From assembly GCA_022393335.1 (NCBI GenBank), contig JAJEKB010021819.1, positions 24,635 to 88,634 on the forward strand: a DNA stretch of 64,000 nt. The letters are read 5' to 3'. Positions 35,900-47,840 of this stretch are shown piece after piece. The DNA is from Macrotrachela quadricornifera. Lineage: Eukaryota; Rotifera; Eurotatoria; Philodinida; Philodinidae. Position numbers and translations under genes: made by a program. Position 1 is the stretch's first letter. Every line of letters starts with the position of its first letter. The notes beneath the pieces were generated by a model. That model searched no databases and was not told the origin of the DNA. It saw only the letters and a program-made list of their open reading frames with translations.

Positions 35900-36858
35900 A
35901 TGGATCTATATATTATAACTTTTATCTTTGAAATCACTCTATCGATCTTAGCCTTATCTCTTGCTTTATTATATTCATTATCAATATTACTTATTGGTCG
36001 TTTTCATACTTTTGATAATATATTTATAATGAATATATGCTTTGCTATGATTAGTTCATATATTTATTTTATGTTTGTTTTTTCAATGACCAGTTTTGAT
36101 CATCCACGTTTGCTTGCTCCAGATACGTGTGAAATTATATTCTATGCCGTTAATATCGCTAGTATCGAAATTCCATGTGCGTTTAGTGCTCTTGCTATTC
36201 ATCGATTTCATTCAATAATATATTATGATAAACATTTCTTCAAAACAAAGAAATGGGTGGTTATATGTATTACATGTGAATAGATGATCGTATTAATTGT
36301 ATCATTACTATTCCTTTTTCGGAAAGTTATTGTGATATGTATTGTTTTCATTTTGAATTTGTATTGAATAAGGAAAAGTTGAATTGAGATGAATCTGTTA
36401 AAAAGTAGTCGACATGAATTATTTGCCTATTTCAGTATTGTGAGAATGAATTATGGACATCAATTTATATATATTATGACTATATGTGTACCTTTTTTGA
36501 TTAATACCATTGTAAATGTTCGAATATTGCTTTATGTTCGATCTTCTGTAGTCGTATTCAACCATAATCTGTTCTTATAGTGACAAATGCAAATAATAAT
36601 CAACAATTCATAAGAATTCGTCGAAAAATTTCATTATTAAAACAGATGTTTTTCATATTCATAGTATTTATCCTAGAATGATCTCTTGTTTATATGATGA
36701 TAGTTATTGAATCTCTTAGTCATATTAATCAAATAATCATCAATTTGATCTCAGTATTAGATGAACTGACTACAATATGTGTTATAAATTTATTTATACA
36801 TAATCATGAACGAGGACATTTTATATTTTATAAAATTCGACGATTTTTTGTACGATGA
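35900..36858 (+). pseudogene. Broken 7-transmembrane receptor (rhodopsin-like GPCR)
   Basis: Seven hydrophobic segments can be followed. The first frame (from 35900) includes ALLYSLSILLIGRF, NIFIMNICFAMISSYIYF, a Cys-containing loop (LAPDTCEII) and a DRY-like AIHRFHS. TAG interrupts at 36281-36283, more stops follow at 36364-36388, then RMNYGHQFIYIMTICVPFLI. A one-base shift near 36575 moves to another frame reading RIRRKISLLKQMFFIFIVFI, a TGA where Trp is expected, and a last helix ending FYKIRRFFVR. With at least four stops and a frameshift it cannot make a receptor. Confidence 0.8.
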
Positions 36859-36954
36859 CTATATAAAAATTTATTTATATATGTCGTAGGCCATTCTAAG
36901 ATCTAAGTTTGAACTAGTCCAATTCTGAATTATCGAGAATTAAAACTCTCGTAA

Positions 36955-37222
36955 TTTTTGATATAGATATCGAAATGAAATTTTTCTTGCCGAAGTTGTT
37001 GAGGCAGCAGTGTTCCATGTATTACAATCGTCAATGGAGAAATGAAAGTAAAATTCATAAAGTTATGGCTAGTTTTTCATTGCAAACCATGTTTTATGGA
37101 ACTTTATCTATGAACGTCACAGTACGACTGTAATATCTCCTTTGACGATTGTAATACCTGAAACACTGCTGTCTCAACAACTTCGGTAAGAAAAATTTCA
37201 TTTCGATATCTATATCAAAAAC
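36955..37222. mobile_element. Foldback MITE, ~90-bp arms
   Basis: The arms share TTTTTGATATAGATATCGAA and CGAAGTTGTTGAG with few mismatches. The loop is about 85 nt. Total 268 bp, no ORF. Confidence 0.85.
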
Positions 37223-37588
37223 TGCTATGACAACAATGATTCACTCATTATTTGTTCGAACTTTATTGACTCATAAAGTTTCTTCCTTCTTTATCTGAAT
37301 AATAAACGTTATTTTTCTGTTATAAAATATACTGAAAGGTTGACAATGTTTATGATAAAAGGTCAGAAAAAAACAGGAGAGATCAAATAATTAATGATAA
37401 ATAAAGACATCTAATGTTATGTCAAGTCGTCAAAAAAATATCCCTGAAAGAGAAGAAAGAGTATAACTATTTACGAATGGTTTTAAGAGAGAGTATATAT
37501 AATCATATATATATAACCTTTAGTAAAAGTATATGATGCATTTGTTCTCAGTAACAGTTACACAATCATTATAGATACTATAGTTTAA

Positions 37589-37800
37589 ATGATGATTATT
37601 CGTCTTTTATTGATGATCTTGAATATTCGTTTGTATGTTAACGCATAACAAACGAAAACTGGCCATGGAACAGTAATTGGTATTTATAAAAATTATCATG
37701 TAGAAATTCTTGAAAATGATCAAGGAAACCGAATCACACCAAGTTATGTTGCTGTTACACTTGATGATCAACGATTAATTGTTGGTGTAGCTAAAAAGCC
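37589..37800 (+). pseudogene. Hsp70 (ER BiP-type) 5' fragment, dead
   Basis: An ATG and a signal-peptide-like start (MMIIRLLLMILNIRLYVNA) is followed at once by a TAA stop. In the same frame come [11 protein letters not shown], then [20 protein letters not shown] and [18 protein letters not shown]. These match the first ~70 residues of the Hsp70 ATPase domain. The phosphate-binding loop residues normally between GTVIGI and the next strand (DLGTTYSCVGV-type) are deleted. It ends in another stop. The leader suggests the ER-resident Hsp70. Confidence 0.85.
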
Positions 37801-37902
37801 GACTATGACTTACAGCTGAATATTTGACTAAATAACGGGATATATGTACGTTTACAGAAGAAGAATTTCTCTCTCCAATGGTGTATGTATTATCAGATTC
37901 TG

Positions 37903-38161
37903 TTGCGTACTACGAGAGAAAATCTATATACATAATATTGAGTATGTGCCTATTATCAGGTCAAAGGTCAACGTTTGGATCGATCTTCAGGGGCATACAC
38001 GCTGATGAGGTTATGATTTTATTGAAGATCATTAAGTAACAGTTACAAAAGATTTACCAACGTCACAACCGCCCATACCTATCTCCACCACATCTTAACT
38101 TTTGACCTGATAACAGATGCTCACTCAACATTATATGTATGGATTTTCTCGCGATACGCAA
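37903..38161. mobile_element. Foldback MITE, ~60-bp arms
   Basis: Termini TTGCGTA with arms sharing GAGAAAATC, ATAATATTGAGT and TTATCAGGTCAAA. About 259 bp, no ORF. Confidence 0.75.
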
Positions 38162-41100
38162 TAGTACTGAATAATATATATGTCGTTGTATAGAGGAAGT
38201 CTTCCCTTATAAGCCTACGTATATCTCATTATCTAGTCAAAAGGTCATAATCAGCCTTTTCATAGAAGAAAAAAAAAGAAAGCTTAGATGTAACATTTTT
38301 GTTCGGGATATTCTATGTTTAAATGTAAGACAGACTTGATAGAATCATTATGGATAAAGTTAGTAACGATCAAATATCTTTTGCCGCATTTTTATTTTTT
38401 ATTTTTATTTTAATTCGCATATTAGACAACTTTTCGTTATTATTATATGAACTTCGTTATTGATGCTGTTTTTTTAACTAAAGTATATGACACTATTTGT
38501 TTTACATGCTAATCTTTTCCAATAATAACCACTGCAAATTGCTCATATCGGTAAAATAGTATTGAGCAAACTCCTATATATTAGACATAGGCTAGGGTAG
38601 ACCCAAAGGGTTCTCAGGGAGCCCTGGCATTTCTCTTACGAGGGAACGTTCGCTCGTTAGATAAGAAACCAGTGAAAAAAGCTGAAAATTTGTACGAGCA
38701 TTCGCCAGAGCCGAAGGTTGCCTCCACTGAAGAGCACTCTTTTATCAAATTTACGCCTACCTCACTGATGTGAGAATAGATAAAGTTGAGTTTTTCAGGC
38801 AACAGTAATGTGCCATTATTAACACTTATACATTTTTCAATATCGAAAATGCTCATCACTATTTCACTTGTTGCTACATATTCATGGAAAACTTTGAACA
38901 AGAATAATAAGCGTTATTCTTATATAATGCTGTTTAAACTTTATAAAAGTGCATCATTCTATATCAATTTCTTAGTTACAGTTTGAAACTTGTAATCTTA
39001 TTCTATAAAAAAAGTTTGAAATCTAGAAAATGAATAAAATCATCGTTCGCTTTGTCAAAAACTATCTAGGTACAAATGAAATGAGATTAGCAAATGAATG
39101 ACAACGTTATATACCAAGGACACTAACCTTATATAGACATTCCAAAAACAGTCTCAATTAAATGCCATTTTCAGAGATCGCACGCTAATTTCTCTTTGTG
39201 GACTTGAAGCCCGAGCATAGTACTTTCAATATATAAAAATGAGTTTTCAAACTAACTCATATCTTGAGAAAAAAAAAATCGATCTTGAAGATTATATCTT
39301 AGAAGTGTCATAAAAATTGAACAATCTGATATTTTGGGCCAAAAGATTTTATGATAAGTGTAACATAGCAGGATTTATGGCTGTACACATTTTCAGTTTA
39401 ATTGATTCAATTCTTCTCGAGATAGAGGCATATTGGACCCTCGTTGGTGAAAAACTAAACCCTCCTCATAATAAAGACTCCGGGTTTGCTATTATAAGGG
39501 GCCTTCTAATAGCATTTTAGGAGAAGCTTTCTAAAAATCAGGTCAAATCCTTATGTCAATGCATGTCCTCTCATATCGTCTGATACATAAAATATACGCA
39601 GACATTTTCTGAAAAGAGGGATAGATATTTTGTAGGAAAAGTTAAGCAGTAATTATTTATTATTTCAGTTGAACAAAATTTTTTTCGTTCTTTTTCTCTA
39701 AAGGAAATTCACAATGAATGAAGGCTAGATTCTTTTTAGTTCCCTTCTTCAGTCAATTCCTAACTAATTCATGTATTTTAACAGTAGTTACAAAAATTAA
39801 AGTAACTAATCAGTATTTTCATCATTTTTCTATTTTGAACTTATGGCGTAAGCTGAAACATCGTACTCGTAGTCCTAGATACGCCAAAGCACTCACATAT
39901 GATGCTTCATTCACTTCAACTAGTCATACCTAACGAAGTGATATATCAATTGTAAAAGTAATTATCTTTAATGCTAGATCTTCAGACATAGAGTAATTGT
40001 TGACAGTTACATGTGAAGATACAACTTTAGTCTTATGAAGCAACTAATGCCTGTCCATCTATAAATTAGTTGTGAATATTTTTTGAGTGATTCAAGAACG
40101 AAACAAGATATAAAATTTCGGTTACACTAGTTGAAAGAAAAGACATTGAGACGTCTTTTTCTCCAGAACTGCATACGACAAAATTGTTTCGAAACCAGTC
40201 ATTTCTACAAATTATTCCAAATAATACACTAAACAGTATGTCATCCTGATAAAACTGCGGTCGTTATATGTGTTCCAGATAGCGCGACTTCAGATTTATA
40301 GCTTGAAATATTATTTGAATGGTTTTATTCGCACGTTCTAATGTTAAACAAAGCAAATTATGGATTTTCTTGCTCGAAAACTATTGAGTTCTCTTATATT
40401 TTGAGGAAATTTTCTCATTTTTTATCAAAATTTCGTCTGAGCGACATTTCTGCCGTCTTTTTTCCTCCGAAATCTCCGGTTACAGTAGTTTCAAGTAAAA
40501 TTGTCGGTCTTCGGTTGGTTCGAACGCATGAGAGATCATTTTTATACAATATCTCGATGCATTGTGAAAAGGTTGATTTTAAAAAGACTTCTCCTTATAC
40601 AATATTGAAGAAATAGACAACCCAAGATCTCCTCGGCAGACTGGTAAAACCACAGCTTTATGACCTTTTTCATTCTTGAGTTATTGGCAAACTATCCACA
40701 ACTATTTTATTTTCGGGCAGAGTAGATTATCGATTTTGACTCACTGAAAATAATCTTTCGATAGAAATCTCAGAACACATATTTTGTAAGGTTTTTGAGC
40801 TCTTCTTTTGAGTCGAGGTGACTTTCACTATTTATACACCATACTCGTCTGACGAATATTTTTCTGAAAAACATCTTCTAACAAGAGAACCAAATTTATA
40901 TTTTGGTTCTCCTCCTTATTCTATCATAAGAGCTTTATTTACCGCTGTTTTGAAAATATTTGAATTAGTCAATATTAGAACTACTTACTGCTTCCTAAAA
41001 TAGACTAAAAGTTGAAAAACATGGTTAATGCTGAATCACGAAAGATTTTAACTTGATACTCACTGAGCTCCAGATAAGTGAGTTTTGAAAATCAAAAACC

Positions 41101-41417
41101 GAAAAAATATTTTGAACAGAAGACCCGAGTTTTCTATTATGCGTTTCGCATAAAATCTTCTGGGGGATCTTCTATGATGGTGGTGGAGGGGGAAGTTACA
41201 GAATTCTTTAACTGCACTTGTGAGAATTTTGCCGTCCCTCTTCAGCTATTGCGGAATTAGTCACAGTTTGTGATATTGAATCTTCCTCAAATTTATTTTT
41301 TCTATCAAAGCCATGAATATCAAATTTGGCATCTTCGTGAAATAATATTAATGCATATTTAGTTTTCTCTTACAACTATGTACAAAAAGATCAGGCATAG
41401 AAGTGAAGAGAGAGCAA
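38162..41417. other. Long region without recognised genes
   Basis: About 3.3 kb. Several plus-strand ORFs of 60-95 codons (39317, 39718, 40341, 40818) have no motif, signal or conserved pattern I can name. A GC-richer patch lies at 38590-38720. It could hold a degraded element, but I found no matching ends. Confidence 0.4.
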
Positions 41418-43730
41418 AAAATTTATAAAAATAATATTCTCGCCTCTGCATTTAAATATTTTTATCTTTCTCTCTCTTGTCTAAATCATTATATTTTTAA
41501 CGCATCTGTCGTCGATTTTTTTATCAAATAGAATGAAAAGTCTACATGAACATAAAGCCGAATACTCTTTTTTCTTGCTTATTATAGGTTTTATACAACT
41601 TATTTTCGATTTTTCTCTGTTGCCATAATCTTTTCACACCAATTGTACATGTGTATGATTGTCTTATTTCATCTGCTTTATTCATCATTGACGTACTTTT
41701 TCATTCAGTATTTTCTGCCTTGTGTGTTTTCATACTTTTAACGCTAGAAAACGGTTAAGACATATTTCTACTTTGTACTCTTATAAGTAGATGGATATAT
41801 AAGCAGACAAATATATAGTTACGTAGTTAGTTAGATAGCTAGATCGAGAGAAAGATAGACTAGTATATGGCTAGCCAAATAAATTTTCTCAACTAAAACA
41901 AAAAGCGAAAATATCGAAGATAAAATGTCAAAAGGAAGACTATTAAACTACAAAGATTTCGAAAACAAAATGCTGAATTATAAAAATGTGAATAGAAACA
42001 TTATTATCTGTGCTCATTCTCATTTCGACACTTTTACATTCGATATTTCTATCAATGTATTGTTCCACTTTTGTCTTATGTTTAGAATTGAGTTTACAAG
42101 CTGGAATTTAGTTAATATAGTGTTTAAATGAATAATTAAGTACATAGATAGTCAGTTGTGTAGTTGAACGCAATTAGATAATAGCGTACATCTTTTTCAC
42201 GCATAAAAGGAGCGTTTTTATTGATTTTCTTATTTAACGACTAAGTATTTGGAATGGTAGAAGGGTTACCTCAAGTGGAGAAAGTTTTAAAAAAAGGTAA
42301 AAAGGAGTTAAAGGATTGAAAGGACTAAAAGAATAAAAGAGAGTGACACAATTAAAAGAATCGAAAGAAGTAACAGGAACCAAAGAACTAAAACTGAGAA
42401 AAAATAACAAAAGGAATCACTGAGAGGAAAGAAAAAAATACACCACGATAATTTTTATTTCTCGTAGGCCTATCAATCATTTGTTTTTCTTTTTCTATCA
42501 AAATTTTCTTGTGTTATAATGTATTTTTATTGCTTCAACAGTTGACTTTTTCTTTTCCTCTTGCAGACACTAAGTCAATGTCAGTAATCATGCATGCTCG
42601 TTTTATGCTTGTTCTAATTTTAACAAGTTCATCTGAAGCTGTCATTCCAGCTTCAATAATTAACTCCGATGCCACTGAAATCTACAATCTAGCCGATACA
42701 CTTAAGTCTAAAATACCGGCCATTGTTCATCGTGGTGACTCAGCCGGATGTGAGTTGATAAATAGTTGCTGTCCATTTATTAAACCACGCTTTCCTGAGT
42801 TTATACACAGTATTACTAGTAGTAATAGCAACGAACTGATGAAATTATGCATGGGAAATCAGCCTCCTCAATCCTTCGTTAATAAATGTCCAATAACCAA
42901 TGAAATTCTAAACATTTATAAGGGCAAAGATTTTCAGAAATATGTTACTGTACTCGCAGAAACTGCCAGTGGGCTAGAAGAACCTAGTATTAAAGTATCA
43001 AGTTTATGTTCACCCGATGAGACTTACGCTCTAATTTGTAATTGGACTCAAAGAAATCAAATTGAATCGTGTCAACGCAAAAGTCTTCAGTATGTGACAC
43101 AGCGTTATAGTGATAATGACTATCAAATATTCGTGCAACAGAACAAGAACAATCTTCGTTTGCTTACCGATGCTATCAGCAGAGCCTTTCCAACGAACAA
43201 TGCAGCCAAAACAATGTCATTGATCGGCGCACACAGAATGATGCAGATACCATTTATCGTATTATTTCTTTTGCTTCCAATACTTTGGTATTGAAAATGA
43301 ACAGTTTCACTTATCAAAACTTAAATAACTTTAACCTATCTGGATCTATAGCTATCCATTCTATACCTATTTTGCTTTATGTATCCTGGGCTTTATTTTT
43401 CGTTTTTAAGAGTTAATATAATAAATTTAACTAAAGAATTTGAAATCGATTAATTATTTCCCTCGTTGGTAGGAATACATGTGAATTTAAACAAATACAT
43501 CTACATAGGTGGGCTCTCGTATCGTTAAACTATTCAATTTCCTTTTCAGTCAACACAAATGGTTGTGTATTAGAATATTTGCTCAAAACCAAGATCCATT
43601 TAAAAAATAGTGTATAGAATTATATAAAAGCGTTTTGAATAAACTAGATAGATACTGACTCAAAAAAACGATAATTTTCATCGACGATTGAAACGTGCCA
43701 GAATAGACGAGCGGACAGTGTACATTCGAA
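41418..43730 (+). repeat. Right arm of inverted segmental duplication
   Basis: Reverse-complement partner of 23810-26005, separated from it by about 15.4 kb. It carries the paralogous GPI-type gene, so the two genes point away from each other. Many substitutions and small indels mark it as an old duplication. Confidence 0.85.
42578..43294 (+). CDS. Unknown secreted protein with C-terminal GPI-type signal (copy 2)
   Basis: 238 aa from the ATG that aligns with copy 1 (MSVIMHARFMLVLILTSSS). The upstream in-frame extension is rejected because a TTGCAG splice-acceptor-like site lies just before this ATG. Signal peptide, conserved Cys motifs (SCCPFIKPRFPEF, LCMGNQ, CPITN, LCSPDETYALICNWTQR, IESCQ) and GPI-type tail (PFIVLFLLLPILWY) correspond to the copy at 24228-24947. 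Identity is high at both ends and across C-N-W-T-Q-R and lower around residues 85-145. Family unknown; likely a cell-surface protein. Confidence 0.83.
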   Translation: MSVIMHARFMLVLILTSSSEAVIPASIINSDATEIYNLADTLKSKIPAIVHRGDSAGCELINSCCPFIKPRFPEFIHSITSSNSNELMKLCMGNQPPQSFVNKCPITNEILNIYKGKDFQKYVTVLAETASGLEEPSIKVSSLCSPDETYALICNWTQRNQIESCQRKSLQYVTQRYSDNDYQIFVQQNKNNLRLLTDAISRAFPTNNAAKTMSLIGAHRMMQIPFIVLFLLLPILWY

Positions 43731-43799
43731 AGAAAGAGGGAAAAAGCGGATTTTGGTAGATCCTAGGATCTAGGAGAATCCATCAAGATCTAGTATAAT

Positions 43800-43937
43800 C
43801 AATATATTTTGGGGTATCTTTGGCCCTCAAATCTTATTCTCTGATGATACTCCAAGGCCCTAAAGTACTATAATTTGGAGCTACTCATGGGTATTTAAGT
43901 CTTATATCTCAGGGCCCCTAGGTCTTCAAGCCCCATA
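43800..43937 (-). repeat. Minisatellite array, left of hAT MITE
   Basis: Degenerate units like CCCTAAAGTACTATAATTTG plus GAGCTACTC, in the orientation of array A at 27.4 kb. The array resumes after the MITE at 44314-44380. Confidence 0.65.
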
Positions 43938-43945
43938 TTTTGAAG

Positions 43946-44305
43946 CAGAGCTGCACGAGACACAGTTTTTTATATCCTCGCCTCGCCCCGGCTCGTGAAC
44001 GTCTAGCCTCGTGATCCACAGAGCTCCGAGAATTTTTTAAAAAGAAGCCCCGTTCCGCTCCGTTATGACATTATATGACTTTATAAATTTTGATAATTTT
44101 GCATTTTTATAATGTTAAAATTGATTTAGTCATGATAGTTGCTGAGATTTCACTTTCCTTGAGCAAATACACCACTTGCTTGGTGTTTACACAGGCTGAG
44201 AGGGGCTTATTTGTTGAGGTTTCGATAAAAATGAACACACTCTGTTTACAAGAGATTTTTTCATCACTCACCCGCCCCGTAGATCTTCTGCCCCGTGCAT
44301 CTCTG
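43946..44305. mobile_element. hAT MITE with perfect 8-bp target duplication
   Basis: 360 bp. Target duplication TTTTGAAG at 43938-43945 and 44306-44313, identical. Termini CAGAGCTGCACGAG and (opposite strand) CAGAGATGCACGGG. It is GC-richer than its surroundings near both ends (CCTCGCCCCGGCTCG; CCCGCCCCGTAG). Inserted into the minisatellite. Confidence 0.9.
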
Positions 44306-44313
44306 TTTTGAAG

Positions 44314-44380
44314 GTGCACAGGGATACTTAAGTTCTATGTTCTAAAGGTACCTCCAGGTCTTCAAATCTCATATTCACTT
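44314..44380 (-). repeat. Minisatellite array, right of hAT MITE
   Basis: Two further units (ACTTAAGTTCTATGTTCTAA plus AGGTACCTCCAGGTCTTCAA) continuing the array split by the MITE. Confidence 0.6.
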
Positions 44381-44728
44381 GCCTAGTCGTAACGCTGTAA
44401 TGTTTCTGACACACTATTTTTCAATTTTTTCAAAAATGAAACTAATTACAGAACTTGTTGAAATGCCATTCAATAAAACTCAGATTACCTATCTTTTCAT
44501 GAATAAATAAGCTTCTTAGGCTGAAAACCAAGTCTCTGGAAATACTTTACCCCTTCGTCTGTGTCCTCATTTTTGCAATTTTGTAGTTGTCTACAAATTC
44601 TCTCTAGATATTAGAGCTTAGAATCGAATCTCCATTTTTGATTTTAACTTCGTATTTACATATAAAAAATAGTCGATCAATAATAACATTTTTTTTTCCT
44701 AGGAAGAGAAACAAAACACAAAAATATA

Positions 44729-44770
44729 GGGTGGATCCGCCTGGACCCCACAATACAAATGAAGGGTTAA
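44729..44770. mobile_element. Solo piggyBac-like terminus
   Basis: GGGTGGATCCGCCTGGACCC ... GAAGGGTTAA. On the opposite strand it reads TTAACCC... followed by GGGGTCCAGGCGGATCC, like the right end of the element at 9418-10328 (GGGGTCCACCGGTGGACC). No partner end was found nearby. Confidence 0.45.
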
Positions 44771-45480
44771 TGGCGTCCAACGCTATTATATAAAAAGATC
44801 CTTTTTTTGTAGTCCGACTTAATTAAATTTGATTTGCTACAAGTCTAAGCGAGTAAAAGTAATATCAAGAACAAAAGTTATAGAAAATTGAAGTTTCTAT
44901 CGAACAGTAAAACGATTTGTGAAACTTATTTTTATTGATGAAGAAAACTGCGAAATATAAACATTACACGGTTACACAATTTTGTTTTCTTCGGTGTATT
45001 CTTCTTTTATCTTATATAAAAACACCCTGTCGCGAGATGTTATTTTACACAGATTAGCCGATATTTTGGAGGTATCCATTTCTTCCTGAAGTTTATCCAG
45101 TTCTTGTGACTGAAATTACGGTCTTCGTCTCGAAAAGAATAGTGTGCTTATGTGTTTGTTCACAGGCTAGCAGTTTGGATCTATGCGAGAGCAAAAGAAA
45201 GAAATTTTTTATTTGTGCTCATCTGTTTAATGCAGAAAGATACCTTAGCTGAGTTGTAGTTCAGAACAGACACTTAAATGTTAGAAGACTTTGTATACTC
45301 AAAAGAACAAACAGATTACCTTCGCACACACTGCTTCTCACTTTTCAGCATGTAGAAAGAGAACTTCATAAAATAAGTTATTCAGCTTTGATGTAACCAT
45401 CTATAGGACAATCACTTATAGCCTACCTGGCGCTCCTACGAATCTTAAAATTGCAAGGTGCTAATGATACGCACGTTAAG
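44771..45480. other. Intergenic, nothing recognised
   Basis: No supported gene or element. Confidence 0.45.
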
Positions 45481-46060
45481 TGGCCAATGGCGTAGATCGA
45501 GACAATCTACTGGGTCTCTTGACATACAAAATCTTCTAGGATTTAGATGCCTTTTCTCACCCTCACCCTCATCTTCTCAAGATGTTTAGGATACTCTCTG
45601 GATACGGAACTTGAGGATCCAAGGATACCGTCAAGATATTGAGCTTGAAGAGTGACCCAAGGAATTTTTGTTGCTCTGACATATATTCAAACTACTACCC
45701 TACGGACAAACACGCAAACATACAGTCAGTTTCGGGCTTCAGACCGTGACTACAGTCAAGAGAATCAAATTCCACAGGGGACTATCAGAAAACAGTGGAA
45801 GCCACACGATTCAAGAATCCAAAAGGTTACTAATGCTACCCGAAGTAGCCCACAGTCGGCTACGAATAGTACTCGAAGATAGGCTCCATGAGGTTACTAA
45901 CGGTATCCTGAGATAGGTCACAGGAAGTTAGGAATGTTACTTCGAAGTAGCTCCAGGGGATTACGAATGGTACCCTGAAGTGGCGCTTAAGAGGTTAAGA
46001 ATGATACTTTGAAGTAGGTCTCAAGAAGTTGCATTGACCCATAAAATAGTCACCAGAATA
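45480..46060 (+). repeat. Repeat patch with second minisatellite type
   Basis: Starts with an ACTGGGTCTCTTGAC copy shared with 28.1 kb, then a few array-B-like units (CTTGAGGATCCAAGGATACC). From about 45830 come six to seven units of ~33 bp like AGGTTACTAATGGTACCCTG plus AAGTAGGCTCCA. Confidence 0.65.
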
Positions 46061-47134
46061 TTACTAATTCTAATCATAGACACATCGGAGAAAATTGCTA
46101 TTACTCGGGTCAGACAATTCGGCACGGAAAAGGACAGTCCTGCGGTAATCGGATGGATGAATTCGATGACCAGCTTTATCTAATTCAGCTAGAAACCGAC
46201 AGGAACCAGTCAAAACCGGTAGCCATATACGATTATCGGGTTCCTGCGTCAAATTCCTAACATTTTCCCACAACTTTCCTGAAGGTTTTTGCCAGAAATT
46301 CATGAAATACTGCTCCCGAAATCATTATCCTGGGTAATACTCTAACATACCCAAAATGAGATTTAAAGATGAACGCGCACGCTTGTATCAACGGCCACAA
46401 GCGTGAGCTGTATATTCCTGTCCACCAGGATCTATCAAGATCCATAGGGTTCGCTTTTTTCCCCTTGTACTCAAGACCTGATAAAGCTTTTTAAGCAAAC
46501 TTGTATGTTCATATCGAATGACTTAAAAAACAAAAAGAATTTCTATAATAAGTCATGAACTGCGGAAAACAGGTAAGTAAATGGTATCAAAAAATAATTT
46601 TCAAGTACTGTGTTCGTTTTAAAAAAAAATAAGAGTTTTGGACTCTTGAAAAAAAAGAAATATATTCTATTTATTAAAAAGTATCGAAAAATTAAGTCAG
46701 TTATTTTTTTTGAACAATAAAAGAAAATAACATACACTAATCTCTTGAGTGATACGTTCTCATCAATCCAATAAATAATGAATATTTATGATAATGTCAA
46801 GTTTTTTTTTTGCACAGTATGATGTCTAAATTAAAATAAGTGATTAAACTATTGACACAAATGCTATCGAAAATTGATTACATATTTTAACGTAATGAAT
46901 ATATATCCAAAGGTATAAGTCGTTTCTTGCTTGCAATACGTATCCTTATTTATGTGAGAAAAGGTGTTGAAAGAAAAGAGAAAAATAATGCACTAGTTTA
47001 TAACAGAACGAGCTGGAATGTGCAAAGCAAATCTGTCAGAATGCAAGAGGGAGAACATGAATGTATAAGATGGAAAATAATATTATTCAAGGGAGGGGGT
47101 ATCACTATGATTTCAAATATAAGACATAAAGAAT
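46061..47134. other. Intergenic with GC-richer patch
   Basis: 46080-46450 is clearly less AT-rich than its surroundings and contains a small hairpin (ACGCTTG...CAAGCGT). The overlapping minus-strand ORFs there have no recognisable motif. Possibly a decayed element. Confidence 0.4.
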
Positions 47135-47840
47135 TTTATATCAAATGAAAGCTCGTCAAAAATGAAGTTTATTGATATTAAATAGTGAGCGTTTTGAAAA
47201 CCTTTTAATGTCGATTTTAAGAAATTTTAAGATATTTTATACATGTTTCTGGAGTGGAAAGTTAAGGTGCCAGTGATTCACAAATGGAATAAAATATTTT
47301 TCTTGGATATTTTTACACGGTTCGATAAAGCTCGTCGAGTTTTACAGAATAAAAGATAATCGATTTTTTAATAAAATTAGCTTTTCATTATTTTTCCAAC
47401 GGTAAGTACTTTCAAATATACTTATTAGACGCATTTTCTTCTGCTACATTTGATACATATATTTAGACGTCTCTGCGGTTGTAAAAATAATGAAAAATCG
47501 AATGTCTTTCATTCATGTAGAAAAAAATGATTTTTTTAAACATTTTTCGAAATACTTCAAGTAATTTTTAAAACTATTTCAGGAAAGTGCCTAAAAAAAT
47601 TTGAACATACATAGCTCTATAGAACTCGACGAGTCTATCGAACCATGCAATAATATTCAAAACAAAAATTTGCTTTTCTTTTTTATTTTTTGAATAACCA
47701 GCGCTTTATTTTTCTATCTCAAAAAAGTGTAAAATTCCTAAAACTTTCTCAAGTTTGACACTGAAATTTTTTGATAATACGTACTATTTAATATCAATTG
47801 GCCTAGTTTTCGTTAAGCTTCCATCTAGTATAAAATTTAT
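47135..47840. mobile_element. Long foldback MITE
   Basis: About 700 bp. Outer, middle and inner segments all pair: TTGATATTAAATAGT, GGTTCGATA...CTCGTCGAGTT and TTTTTCATTATTTTT each occur inverted in the other half, in mirrored order. The loop is near 47440-47490. No ORF. Confidence 0.75.

Noticed and set aside
40341..41260. Cluster of plus-strand ORFs as a possible gene
   Set aside because: Frames differ, no consistent splice sites or protein motifs could be joined.
42509..42577. Longer N-terminus for the right-arm GPI-type gene
   Set aside because: The paralogue starts at the internal MSVIMHA and the extension includes a splice-acceptor-like TTGCAG, so it is probably 5' UTR or intron.
46070..46445. 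Minus-strand ORFs in the GC-richer patch
   Set aside because: No motif, no splice support, two overlapping frames equally open; kept only as an intergenic note.
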